Part shown: positions 29,835 to 40,060 of the stretch, in pieces
Position numbering within the stretch: position 1 is the first letter of the stretch
Layout: the number at the start of each line of letters is the position of its first letter
Source: Dama dama
Lineage: Eukaryota; Chordata; Mammalia; Artiodactyla; Cervidae
NCBI RefSeq assembly: GCF_033118175.1
Contig: NC_083694.1
Coordinates: forward strand, 34,123,608 to 34,187,607
DNA: 64,000 nucleotides
Reading direction: 5' to 3'
Notes under the pieces: generated by a model
What the model saw: the letters and a program-made list of their open reading frames with translations, nothing else
Told to the model about the DNA's origin: nothing
Database searches by the model: none
Program-made: the position numbers and the translations under genes

Positions 29835-31509
29835 TCCTGGCTTTTTAAAGGATTAGTAACACCTCAATATCAGTTTATTTTTGGCCCATGGAGGAGAACT
29901 AAATGAGGTTACTTAGAAAATCCATGATTCAGGACAGAGGGCAACATAATCCAGAGGGAAACTATCCAAGGAGCATTTAAGAACAGTTGTAATCAAGTGA
30001 ATAAAAAACACTCTTGGTTTCAAATTCGGAGAAAATGCGACTCTCTCTTCTCTTCTTTAAGAGGGAACTAGCATTAACCAGTCATGTTATCTGCCGTCTT
30101 CTAGGCCCTGTGCAGGAAAAGATGACCAGGTAATAGATTTAAACCTGTTATTCTCCCAACTGAAGCTTGTGATCAGCCATAGCCTACCCAATGTGAAACC
30201 AGGAGGACCGGACCAAAGGCAGATTATCTTGGTTCATATTTTAGTTCTGTATTTTTCTCCCAGAAACCGTCAGCATTGGTCTGTTCTGAGAGATTAAGTA
30301 TCTCTTAAAGGTACTGATTCTTACTAACTACAGAATCCAGCTGTTTTATTTAGCCACAAATGAGTCCCGCACCCTAAGTAAAGGCCCATATTGTAATAAA
30401 ACTGTGACTTACTATCTCCAGTTTGCTTTACCACAAAACCTTTTAAAAACAGGGATTTCATTAAATCAGCACTCTTACTGGCAGTCTGTAAAGTGCTACC
30501 TTTTCCAAGGAATTGCTCATCTTCTTCCTCCATGTTGGCCCTATATAGGCCAGGTAGGAGGAGGTACTGAGTGATTTAAAACCAACCTATTTAGTTATCC
30601 ACAACATCTGATAAACTCCATAAAACACTTTGGTTTAAGTGCTCAAACATTTCATTTCTCTGTAAGGAGGCTATTTAGTGCCCATAACTTGTTACAGGAA
30701 TTTATGGTTATTAAATTAGCAAGTGTTGGAGGAGCATGGAACAGTCCTATAGCAATGGGTTATTCCTTTAGAAAAGGAGCAGGGGTTCTAAAATGACCAG
30801 TGGGTGAGGATCAGGCCTTGGGAAGGTGCTGAAGATTCAGCGTTGGAACCTCTGGGGGACAAGGGAACAGAATAAGGCTTACAGACCCTTTGGGGTTGTA
30901 CTACCAAAAATGAAACACAGCAGGAGTCCATGCTGATGGAAACCTTTGCCTAGCACTGACCTTTCTTCTTCTCTCTTACTTACAAATCTCTCCCAAGCTA
31001 CCTACTATGTGCCCAGCACTGATTATGAACTCAGGGAGGGAAGGATTCAGGCAAACAAGATCCCTGTTCTTATGAAACTATGGCTTTACACTATACACAT
31101 TTAAATGCCTTAAATGGCCTAAACTATTCTCACTTATATTCAATTCCATTCCCTTCTATGTCAATCATTCATTTAACATATTGAGCACATCCCAGTCATG
31201 ATAATTCAGTGAAGGGTGAAACCTGGTCCTTAGAAGGCTTATAGCCTGGAAAGAGGAAAACCTATGTAATCAAATAAAATCACAATTCTGTGCTAAGGTA
31301 TAAGGGGGAATAATTAACTGCCAATGGGAACACGAAATATTTCATAAATTGGTTAACACCCAAGTCTTTGGGATGAATTGGAAGCAACACAGATGAAGAA
31401 GGAGCAAATTTTAGCTGACTATACAATTGCTATGCCAAAGCCAATCTTCACTAGTAAGATTAACTTGAGGATTTGTTCTATCACTGTTAGATATAAGTAA
31501 GGACAATAC
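29835..31509. other. No recognised feature apart from an orphan ORF
   Basis: Unremarkable diverged DNA. The only item of note is a minus-strand open frame of 69 codons at 30324-30533 in a strong Kozak context, described under findings. No known repeat is recognised. Confidence 0.5.
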
Positions 31510-31745
31510 CTTACATTTATTAACTACTTCACAGTATACAGTCTAACTTCATATATAAGCCGTCTCCTTCACACCAGCTCTGTGACGCTGGTCCTCTTAT
31601 CTCAAGACAGAGCAGCATCCTGAGACTCAGAAGCGTATGACAATCCCTACACAGTAACCTGGTAAGCTGGGGACTTGCTCAGTTGGCAAGGATGGAACTT
31701 GACTGTGTATCTTCCAAGTCTAAGCCACACTGGTGCTGTGACCTC
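31510..31745 (-). repeat. Probable MIR, minus orientation
   Basis: Pattern of ttacatttattaactacttc, then a diverged middle, then ctcagttggcaaggatggaac, ttccaagtctaagcc, resembling a reversed MIR (tail first, then the accession of the gagctgggattcaaacc block). Highly diverged. Confidence 0.45.
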
Positions 31746-31801
31746 CCATGGAGTAGTGCCTACATTTGCTGATGACTGTATATAGATTACTGCAGATTCT
31801 G

Positions 31802-31932
31802 TGCTGCTGCTGCTAAATCACTTCAGTCGTGTCCAACTCTGTTCGACCCCATAGACAGCAGCCCACCAGGCTCCGCCGTCCCTGGGATTCTCCAGGCAAG
31901 AACACTGGAGGGGGTTGCCATTTCCTTCTCCG
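31802..31932 (-). mobile_element. BovA SINE fragment (minus)
   Basis: Begins with the tgctgctgctgctaaatcac block typical of reversed BovA2, continues with cttcagtcgtgtccaactct and stops at ttgccatttccttctcc without the tRNA-like head. Confidence 0.9.
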
Positions 31933-32282
31933 TAAGAAAGTACAATAATTCAAACAAATGTATATTTTCTGTAATTGTTTCAAGTGTAGACTCAACAAAC
32001 GCTTGCAGAGAGTGTTTCGTCTTTGCCCGGAGTACAATGCACAGCAAAAATGGGTATTAATGCTAGTGATTCCCAGTTCACCACTCCTCCAGTGGAATTT
32101 CTAGTATATGGAGCAAGCATGAAATTTCCTTGCATGTTTTATTAACTCTGGCTTTGTATCAGAGTCTAGTGCAGCTCACTGCTTCTGACGCCTGGGCTCT
32201 ACCACAGATGACGGAATCAGACACTTCTTGGAGGTGGAGCGCAGATGTCTATTTTCCAATGATTCTTAATGTTGATAACGGA

Positions 32283-32400
32283 AAGGCTACTTGGAGACGG
32301 GAAAGGCTACCCACTCCAGTATTCTGGCCTGGAGAATTCCATGGACTGTATAGTCCATGGGGTCATAGAGTCAGATACGACTGAGAGACTTCCACTTCAC
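32283..32400 (+). mobile_element. BovA SINE fragment (plus)
   Basis: Contains cccactccagtattctggcc, tggagaattccatggac, gtccatggggtcatagagtc and acgactgagagacttcc; a 5'-truncated body without the tRNA-like head. Confidence 0.88.
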
Positions 32401-32747
32401 AGTTAATGTTGAGCAACAGAAATGTCTGTGGAGTTTTGTTTTTTTCCTCCTTACTTTTAAAGCAAAGTATAGGTATGCTCAAACATTTACAGAATTTACC
32501 TATCCTTCTATCATGGAGTTCAGCACCAAATTTAAATATGTGTTCCTGTGCCATTATACTAAGTAGATTTTCAGATAACATCTGATCAATCTGAATTTGA
32601 CTGAGGTACAATTTTGTTGGTGTTCCAATGGTTATTGATTTTTAAATATGTCAGCCTATTTAGAAGGAAAACAACTTCCAACTCCCTGGGGACCCTTACA
32701 GCGTGTAACCTGTCCTGACACACAGGGCCATATGCTTAGAAGGGCCT

Positions 32748-32971
32748 GCATGTGTGAGTGCTAAGTCGCTTCAGTTGTGTCCAACTCTTTGCAACCCTAT
32801 GGGCTTTAGTCTGCCAGGCTCCTCTGCCCATGGGATTCTCCCAGGCAAGAATGCTGGAGTGGTCGCCACACCCTCCTCCAGGGGGTCTTCCTGACCCGGG
32901 ACGGAACCCTCATTGTACGTCTCCTGCATTGGCAGACGGGCTCTTTACTACTAGGGCCACCTGGGGAGCCC
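32748..32971 (-). mobile_element. BovA SINE with perfect target-site duplication
   Basis: Complete minus-oriented SINE from gcatgtgtgagtgctaagtc to gccacctggggagccc. It is flanked by the 11-bp direct repeat TAGAAGGGCCT at 32737-32747 and 32972-32982, marking a clean retrotransposition event. Confidence 0.94.
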
Positions 32972-33587
32972 TAGAAGGGCCTATGCCTGGTTCAGTGTTC
33001 CACTGTCTCTCTCTTAAAATTCCCTTTTGAACCAGGGACCCCGTTATTTCCATCCTGCAACAGTTCTTGGAATCATGGGCTTCTGTGTTAGGGCTACTTC
33101 AGCCTGGTTTTCCTATTGGCTGAGTGGAAAATGTGGTTGAAAAAGCTGCTTGTAAAATGGGCAATGGACAGATCCATAATGACAGTTGGGTCAGAAAAGG
33201 TGCAGGTTGAGGCCGGCTATGAAAGATGAGAGTCAGCAGACTTTCCAGGAGAGGAACAGAGGCCGGGAATGTCAGGCAGAGCCCTGGGGCAGGGACGAGG
33301 GGAAGAGGACCTGGGCTGTGGGGACAGCTGGAGGAGGCTACCAGCAGCCCTCCATGTGTGAGCCTGAATCCTTTCTGAACTCTGCCCTCGCTCCCTCTCT
33401 CCCTCTCTGTCTTCCCTCTGCAAGTCACCACTTGTTTTCAGCTCTGCAGATGTGGAGTTCAGAAGTAAACTGTTGTGAGGAAAAAGGTGGTGGGGAAAGG
33501 ATATCTAGGGTTCTCCTGACAGATGGGCTCAGAGGAAACATTCTCGCCTTGAGAAAAAGAGATGAAAAATCTGTCCTTGCTTAACAA

Positions 33588-33667
33588 TTGCGTTGGCCAA
33601 AAATTTCATGAGTTTTTCATCATAAGATGGTACAGAAACACCCGAATGAACTTTTTGGCCAACCCAA
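33588..33667. mobile_element. Mariner-type MITE (80 bp)
   Basis: Terminal inverted repeats: TTGCGTTGGCCAAAAA at the left, and CTTTTTGGCCAACCCAA at the right, which is the reverse complement of the bovine mariner terminus. A TA follows the right end (33668-33669), as expected for Tc1/mariner target choice; the left TA is mutated to AA. No transposase fits in 80 bp. Confidence 0.82.
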
Positions 33668-33837
33668 TAGCTACAGAGCCTATAAAGTTCTTGGACTGCA
33701 GAGGTACCCCCTCAAATCTATTTATAGGCTACAAAATAAAGAAGTTGAACCAACATAGTCATCAAGAGTTATCTCCTTCACATATGTTTATCTTCTCCAT
33801 TGCTTCAGAGGCCATATTTGGCATCTTTTTCTCCCCC

Positions 33838-34035
33838 CTTTAACTGGAGTTCAGTTGACTGACAGTGTTGTGCTAGTTTCAGGCGTATATAAGATACATA
33901 ACTAATAAGGACCTACTATACAGCACAGGGAACTCTACTCAATAATCTGTAATAACCCATATGGGAAAAGAATCTTAAGAAGAATTGATATATGTATATG
34001 TATAACTGATTTACTTTGCTATACAGCTGAAGTCT
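33838..34035. mobile_element. L1 3'-end pieces in inverted arrangement
   Basis: 33845-33895 matches the reverse complement of the artiodactyl L1 3'UTR (gtgttgtgctagtttcaggc), while 33899-34030 matches its sense strand (agcacagggaactctactca, tatgggaaaagaatct, tttactttgctatacagctg). The two halves meet near 33897. Confidence 0.75.
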
Positions 34036-34160
34036 TTGAAGACAAAATGAAAAGTTCACAATGAAATGACTAGACATTTCAGTGATTCCATAAACCCAGT
34101 GTTCTCAAAGTTCTATTATAAAGACCTCTTAATTCTTATGCTGCCACCCACTAATGAGAA

Positions 34161-34283
34161 TTGGAGAAGGAAATGGCAACCCACTCCAGTATTCTTGCCT
34201 GGAGAATCCCATGGACGGAGGAGCCTGGTGGGCTACAGTCCACGGGGTCGCAAAGAGTCGGATAAACTGAGCAACTTCACTTG
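34161..34283 (+). mobile_element. 5'-truncated BovA SINE with 12-bp target-site duplication
   Basis: Body from ttggagaaggaaatggcaac to agcaacttcacttg. Flanked by CACTAATGAGAA at 34149-34160 and 34284-34295, an exact 12-bp duplication. Low divergence suggests a fairly recent insertion. Confidence 0.94.
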
Positions 34284-34734
34284 CACTAATGAGAACAATC
34301 GTCTTTTTAAAGCTAGAAGAATATTATACCTCAGCCCAGAATAGAGTGGTGTTAACCTTTCTCTTTACAGGAAACAGACACCTTCCCTCTCCCCACCCCC
34401 AATATATATAAAGATACAGGTGTCCTTTCTAGAAATTCATTCTAAAATTGTGTTCTGTGGCTCATTCCTATGTGGCCTCTTTGGCCCTGAAGGTGGTTTT
34501 GGTTGCTGCTAGCCCTTCCTCAGTCCCTCAAAGTATCTAAAAATACGAATTGGTGTTTGTCACTTCTGTTCGCTTCTCCCCACCCTCAGTGATTAAAAAA
34601 GTACTCTCTGAGAGTCACCATATCTCAGGGTGAGTCATGTATAATTTTTCAATATTTACATTTAAAATTTTATCAATATTCACTCTTTAAAAGATGGAAT
34701 CCTTGTTATATATCAAATGCTTATCTTTTATGTG

Positions 34735-35115
34735 TCTTTTATATATGATACCTTATCTTAGTTAAACCTGACAATTGAAGTAGATGCATTAGTCCCACTT
34801 TTTCAGTTGATGAGACTGAGGATTTTAGAGCTAACAACTTGCCTGAGAACACAGGACTCAGCCCATGGGGCTCTGCTTATTCTGATTAAGAGCTCAAGGA
34901 TGGGATGGAGCCTGCCAGTAGGGGTCTGATTTCTAGCCTTGCCATTTCCTAGATGGATGACCTTGAGTAAGTCACTTAATTTCTTGTTTCTCATATTCCA
35001 CATGTCTAATATAATAATACCATCACATGAGGGTTGTTGTAAAGATAAAATGAGTTAATATATGGAAAGCATTTAAAAGAGTACCTAGCATATAGTAGAT
35101 ACCATAATAACTATC
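34735..35115. repeat. MIR elements, head-to-head
   Basis: 34735-34865 resembles a reversed MIR (ttcagttgatgagactgagg, caacttgcctgagaacac). 34880-35115 is a forward MIR (ccttgagtaagtcacttaat, gggttgttgtaaagataaaa, gagtacctagcatatagtag). Both are old. Confidence 0.65.
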
Positions 35116-35250
35116 ATTATTGTTGTCCAACGTTCCCACAATGCTGTGATCTGTCCTGCCATACATCAATAAAGCCTTGGGTTCCTGAGCAATTTCTTCA
35201 TGCTCTGAGAGCCAAAACTGCCAGGAAAATTCCAGCTTATTAGGGGACAT

Positions 35251-35474
35251 GAATGCGTCCGTGTGTGCATGCTCCGCGGCTTCAGTCATGTCCAACTCTT
35301 TGCAACCCTATGAACTGTAGCCCGCCAGGCTCCTTTGTCCATGGGATTCTCCAGGAAAGAATACTGGAGTGGGTTGCCATGCCCTCCTCCAGGGGATCTT
35401 CCAGACCCAGGGATGGAATCCACATCTCTTATGTCTCCTGCATTGGCAGGTGGATTCTTTAGCACTAGCACCAC
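35251..35474 (-). mobile_element. BovA SINE (minus) with diverged target-site duplication
   Basis: Complete reversed unit from the gtgtgtgcatgctccgcggc block to agcactagcaccac. It is flanked by CTTATTAGGGGACA (35236-35249) and CTTATCAGAGGACA (from 35475), which match at 12 of 14 positions. Confidence 0.9.
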
Positions 35475-35648
35475 CTTATCAGAGGACAGTCTACATAATT
35501 AACCAGGTCATGAATGACAAAGGCAGACTAAGGATCTTTGCAGACAAAGACAGTTAAGAGATATAGAACCAAATATAACATGTAATCCTTGAATGGACCC
35601 TGGACTACAAACATTTTTTCTTTTACAGAAAAAATCTGTGGGTGAAAC

Positions 35649-37870
35649 TGTAACAGGAGGGAAAGGGGCAGGGCACAACTTTTAAAAGAATGACATAGCC
35701 CAAGGACACAACATAAACGGATTAGAATCAAATGGGTCCAAGACAGCAGACAAGACCTTTGACTAGAACTTGATCCTCAATCAGCAAGCTATATGACACA
35801 TCCAGAAGTGCCATGACAGTTCCAAGGCACTGTCAAAAGACCAAGCAGTGGGAGGTAGCCCAAATCCTGGAAATCTCCATCCCTTCCCCAAAATAGTTGT
35901 AATAATCCTCCCACTCATTAGCATATGAAATTACCCAGCCTATAAAAACTAACTTTTCCTGCAAAGATGGGCACAATAAAGGACAGAAATGGTATGGACC
36001 TAACAGAAGCAGAAGATATTAAGAAGAGGTGGCAAGAATACACAGAAGAACTTATTAAAAAGATCTTCATGACTCAGATAACCATGATGATGTGATCGCT
36101 CACCAAGAGCCACACATCCTGGAATGTGAAGTCAAGTGGGCCTTAGGAAGAATCACTATGAACAAAGCTAGTGGAGGTGATGGAATTCCAGTTGAGCTAT
36201 TTCAAATTCTAAAAGATGATGCTGTGAAAGTGCTGCACTCAATATGCCAGCAAATTTGGAAAACTCGGCAGTGGCCACAGGACTAGAAAAGGTCAGTTTT
36301 CATTCCAATCCCAAAGAAAGGCAATGCCAAAGAATGTTCAAACCACCAGACAATTGCACTCATCTCACACACTAGCAAAGTAATGTTCAAAATTCTCCAA
36401 GCCAGGCTTCAACAGCACGTGAACCGTGAACTTCCAGATGTTCAAGCTGGTTTTAGAAAAGGCAGAGGAACCAGAGATCAAATTGCCAACATCCACTGGA
36501 TCATCGAAAAAGCAAGAGAGTTCCAGAAAGACATCTATTTCTGCTTTATTGACTATGCCAAAGCCTTTGACTGTGTGGATCACAACAAACTGTGGAAAAT
36601 TCTTTAAGAGATGGGAATGCCAGACCACCTTACCTTCTTCCTGAGAAATGGGTATGCAGGTCAAGAAGCAACAGTTAAACCAGACATGGAACAACAGACT
36701 GGTTACAAATTGGGAAAGGAGTACGTCAAGGCTGTATACTGTCACCCTGCTTGTTTAACTTATATGCAGAGTACATCATGAGAAATGCCAGACTGGATGA
36801 AGCACAAGCTGGAATCAAGACTGCTGGGAGAAATATCAATAACTGCAGATAGGCACATGACAAAAAGTGAAGAACTAAAGAGCCTTTTGATGAAAGGGAA
36901 TGAGGAGAGTGAAAAGCTGGCATTAAGCTCAACATTCAGAAAACTTAAGATCATGGCATCCAGTCACATCACTTCATGGCAAATAGATGGGGAAACAATG
37001 GAAACAGTGACAGACTTTATTTTCTTGGGCTCCAAAATGACTGCAGATGGTGACTGCAGCCATGAAATTAAAAGACACTTGATCCTTGGAAGAAAAGCTG
37101 TGACCAACCGAGACAGCATATTAAAAAGCAGAGGCATTACTTTGTCAACAAAGGTCCATCTAGTCAAAGCTATGGTTTTTCCAGTATTCATGTATGGATG
37201 TGAGAGTTGGACCATAAAGAAAGCTGAGTGCCGAAGAACTGATGCTTCTGAACTGTGGTGTGGGAGAAGACTCTTGAGAGTCCCTTGGACTGCAAGGAGA
37301 TCCACCCAGTCCATCCTAAACGAAATCAGTCCTGACTATCATTGGAAGGACTGATGCTGAAGCTGAAACTCCAGTACTTTTGTCACCTGATGTGAAGAAC
37401 TGACTCACTGGAAAAGACCCTAATGCTTAGAAAGATTGAAGGCAGGAGGAGAAGGGGACAACAGAGGATGAGATGGTTGGATGGCATCACCGACTCGATG
37501 CATATGAGTTTGAGCAAGCTTCTGGAGTTGGTGATGGACAGGGAAGCCTGGCGTGCTTCAGTCTATGAGGTCACAAAGAGTTGGACACAACTGAGCAACT
37601 GAACTGAACTGATAAAAACTAACCATGCCACATTTCATGGCCACACTCGCCCTTTGCGATGGCCCACACTCTTTCTGTGGAGCGTGCTTCTCTCTGAATC
37701 TGAATAAATCCATTTCTTATTTATCACTTTATCTCTCACTGAATTCTTTCCATGATGAGATATTAAGAACCTGAGCTTCATTAGGTCCTGAAACCAGGTA
37801 CTGAGGGATTTGGCTGGGTTAGAGTCCCAGTCACATGAGTTCAAGTCCCAATCTGAGATAAACGATTTCA
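35649..37870 (+). mobile_element. Solo ERV-type LTR, split by a BovB insertion
   Basis: The LTR starts TGTAACAGG (35649) and ends GATTTCA (37870). It is flanked by the 4-bp duplication AAAC at 35645-35648 and 37871-37874, a length typical of gammaretrovirus-like (class I) elements. Internal signals are a TATA box (CCTATAAAAA, 35939-35948) and AATAAA at 37703-37708. Removing the BovB and one of its target copies leaves about 552 bp, a normal LTR length. No viral genes flank it, so it is a solo LTR. Family not named. Confidence 0.78.
35954..37611 (+). mobile_element. BovB (RTE-type) LINE, 5'-truncated, inactive
   Basis: The 3' half of BovB, covering the second part of the reverse transcriptase and the C-terminal region. 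Open segments at 36092-36286, 36383-36607 and 36785-37354 (189 codons) are broken by stops (for example TAG at 36283 and TAA at 36605) and frameshifts. RT motif A is visible (FIDYAKAFD, about 36538-36564). The YADD catalytic box is destroyed: the site reads AGATAGGCACATGAC around 36847. It ends in the BovB tail actgaactgaactg. It is flanked by the 12-bp duplication ATAAAAACTAAC (35942-35953 and 37612-37623). BovB is known to have entered ruminants by horizontal transfer. Confidence 0.95.
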
Positions 37871-38029
37871 AAACTGGTTAAGATTTAAATTTCTATACAT
37901 AGTAGTACTGTATTAATTTCTGGATTTCTCATCATTGTTCTTTGGTGAAGGAAGAGAATATTTGTGTGTGAGGAAATATACACTGAAATATTGAGAGATA
38001 AAAGGGAATCATAATTGCAATTTACTGTC

Positions 38030-38060
38030 ATATATATATACACACACACATACACATATT
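38030..38060. repeat. AT/AC dinucleotide microsatellite
   Basis: (AT)n passing into (AC)n: catatatatatacacacaca region. Simple repeat in otherwise unremarkable AT-rich DNA. Confidence 0.85.
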
Positions 38061-38274
38061 TGTAAGAAATTAATACACACATACACAAGATGAAAGAAGA
38101 GAGAGAATGATTAATATGATAAATTTTAACATTTGGGGAATGCAGGTAAACAGTTTACAGAAGCTCCTTGTATTATTGCTTTGTAATTTTTAAAATAAGT
38201 CTAAAATTATTTTGAAATAAAATGATAAAAATACTAATCAGTAGAAATAAACAGTCTAGTATTAGTGCATGAAA

Positions 38275-38704
38275 GAGAAGAGGGCGCAAGAGGATGAAGT
38301 CACATCCCAGGTCACGTCCAAGTCCCTGGGATGGCTGCCAAGTATGGGTTGTTTGCTTCATGCAGGAAAAAATTCAAGAGCTATTGTAAAGTGAAAGAAG
38401 GTTTATTCAGGGAGGAAACACACTCCAGAGAGAGAGTGTCGGCCATCTTGAAAGCCAAAAGAGGCACAGGGTACAGCGCAGTGCTTTTATTTTGGGAAGG
38501 GGTGGGGATTTCCAGGAATTGGGCCACCAGCTACTTTTTGACCTCATAGAGCCTGGGGTGTGTCCTTTAGCATGCTGATGAGCTGATGAGCATTGCAATG
38601 AGAGTAAAATGAGGCTCAAGGACAAGTGGAAGCTGAGTCATCCATCTTGAATCTAGTTGGTTCTAATCAATTTATGTTGTGCCCTTGAGCTATACCATTC
38701 TTCA
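38275..38704 (-). mobile_element. Second ERV-type LTR, minus orientation
   Basis: Read on the minus strand, it shares several blocks in the same order with the LTR at 35649-37870: ggcacaacataaa..gattagaa, ggcccaa..cctggaaatc, ccaccccttccc, and AATAAA (minus strand, about 38400-38405) followed by a tttcactttacaatagctct stretch. It therefore belongs to the same or a sister LTR family, inverted, about 400 bp away. Edges are uncertain and no target duplication was found. Confidence 0.65.
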
Positions 38705-39190
38705 TTTTTTTTTTTTTTTTTTAAGATTTTTTTTTTCTTTGGAACATTTTATTTTGCATTGGGGAGTAGCTGATTAATGATCTTGTGACAGTTCCAGGTG
38801 AAGCGTAAAGAGACACAGTCATACATATACGTGTATCCATTCTCCCCCAGTGGGCTTCTCTGGTGGCTTACAAGGTAAAGAATCTGCCTGCAGTGCAGGA
38901 GACCTGGGTTTGATCCTTGGGTCAGGAAGATCCCCTGGAGAAGGAAATGGCAACCCACTCCAGTATTCTTACTTGGGAAATCTCAAAGACAGAAGAGCCT
39001 GGTGCGCTACAGTCTATGGGGTTACAAAGAGTTGGACAAGACTGAGAGACTGACATTTTCACTTTCTTTATTGTCCCCTAAAGCCCTCTTCCAAACCAGG
39101 CTGTCACATAACACTGAGCAGAGTTCCATGTCCTATACAATAGGTCCTTGTTGGTATAAGGGATGCCATACAATATTTCTCCTTTTCTAT
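38705..39190 (-). mobile_element. L1 3'UTR (minus), interrupted by a BovA SINE
   Basis: A T run, then ggagtagctgattaatgatc, tccattctccccca before the SINE, and aggctgtcacataacactga, cagagttccatgtcctatac, aggtccttgttggtataagg after it. This is the reverse complement of the artiodactyl L1 tail. The SINE at 38851-39055 interrupts it. Confidence 0.85.
38851..39055 (+). mobile_element. Bov-tA/BovA SINE (plus)
   Basis: Starts gggcttctctggtggcttac, continues with ctgcctgcagtgcaggagac and ccactccagtattcttactt, and ends agactgagagactgac. Inserted in an L1 3'UTR fragment. Confidence 0.93.
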
Positions 39191-39249
39191 CTGGCTATGT
39201 CATTCTTTTTAAAGGCTGTGTCCTGCCACCTTCCTGTCTCAGTATAGTC

Positions 39250-39480
39250 AAAGAGTACTGAATTCAGAGCTGGAAGAACTGAGTTTAATTCTAGCCACTA
39301 TTTCCTTGTGTTCTTCAGCAAGTAATATAAACTCTTTCAGACTGTTCCTAATCTAAAAATTGAGACTAATAAGACCTCCTTCACTGGGGAAAATGTGTAT
39401 ATGCTGAATATGTATAAATTCACGGCTGAATTTATAAAGTTGCAGTGCTTTGTACAAATCATAAATTTTACTAAGCAGTT
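39250..39480 (+). repeat. Probable MIR
   Basis: attcagagctggaagaactg, gtttaattctagccactatt, then diverged cagcaagtaatataaactct; the order fits a MIR but divergence is high. Confidence 0.5.
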
Positions 39481-39651
39481 CAGCATGGACTCAGCTATAA
39501 GTCAGTTTCAGTGAGGCTTCTGAACTCACCTGGGAATATCAGGCAAGCAGGGGAGAAAACACAGGTGAACTTTCCATTTCATGTTAGGAATTCATTTTTG
39601 CTCACTCCCTACAGAAGAAAAGGTTTTTGATAGGGAACATAGTCTATGCTG

Positions 39652-39841
39652 AGACTGAAAGGCATTAAGTCAGGTCTGACTGTTTGCAAGCCCATGGGCT
39701 GCAACCCACTAGGCTCCTGTGTCCATGGGATTTCCCAGGTAAGGATACCAGAGTGGGTTTTCATTTCCTTCTCCAGAAGATACTCCTGGGTCTCCTGCAT
39801 TACAGGCAGATTCTTTATAATCAAAGCTACCAGTGAAGCCC
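39652..39841 (-). mobile_element. BovA SINE (minus), diverged
   Basis: Reversed unit with gtctgactgtttgcaagccc, ccatgggatttcccaggtaa, ttcatttccttctccagaag and a diverged head taccagtgaagccc. Older than most BovA copies here. Confidence 0.88.
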
Positions 39842-39887
39842 ACAAACATGTAAATATGATGGTCAATTGTTAAGATGAATTATTTTC

Positions 39888-40060
39888 CATCTGGCAATAG
39901 ATCAGGATCACCCCTTAGCACTTAAAAAAGAAATGGATGGTTGGATTCCATTCCACAAGAGTCTGATTCATTAGGTGTCAGGAAGATCCTGGGCATATGC
40001 ATATCAAATAACTCCACAGATATTTCTGATATTAACTGGGGTTACAAATTGCTGCCCTGG
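39888..40060 (+). repeat. MER5A-like remnant
   Basis: gatcaggatcacccctt, gagtctgattcattaggtgt and a purine-rich tail fit the middle of MER5A-type hAT elements. Ends not recognised. Confidence 0.45.

Noticed and set aside
33099..33584. Overlapping frames on both strands in a GC-rich patch
   Set aside because: Compositional effect; no recognised domain and frames on both strands are equally long.
35120..35250. Minus-strand frame with an exon-like stretch (about 45 codons)
   Set aside because: No flanking splice sites fit, it runs into a BovA SINE, and it does not match NME7 as I know it.
36785..37354. 189-codon frame as a possible host gene
   Set aside because: It is the C-terminal part of a truncated BovB LINE; upstream parts are broken and the catalytic box is lost.
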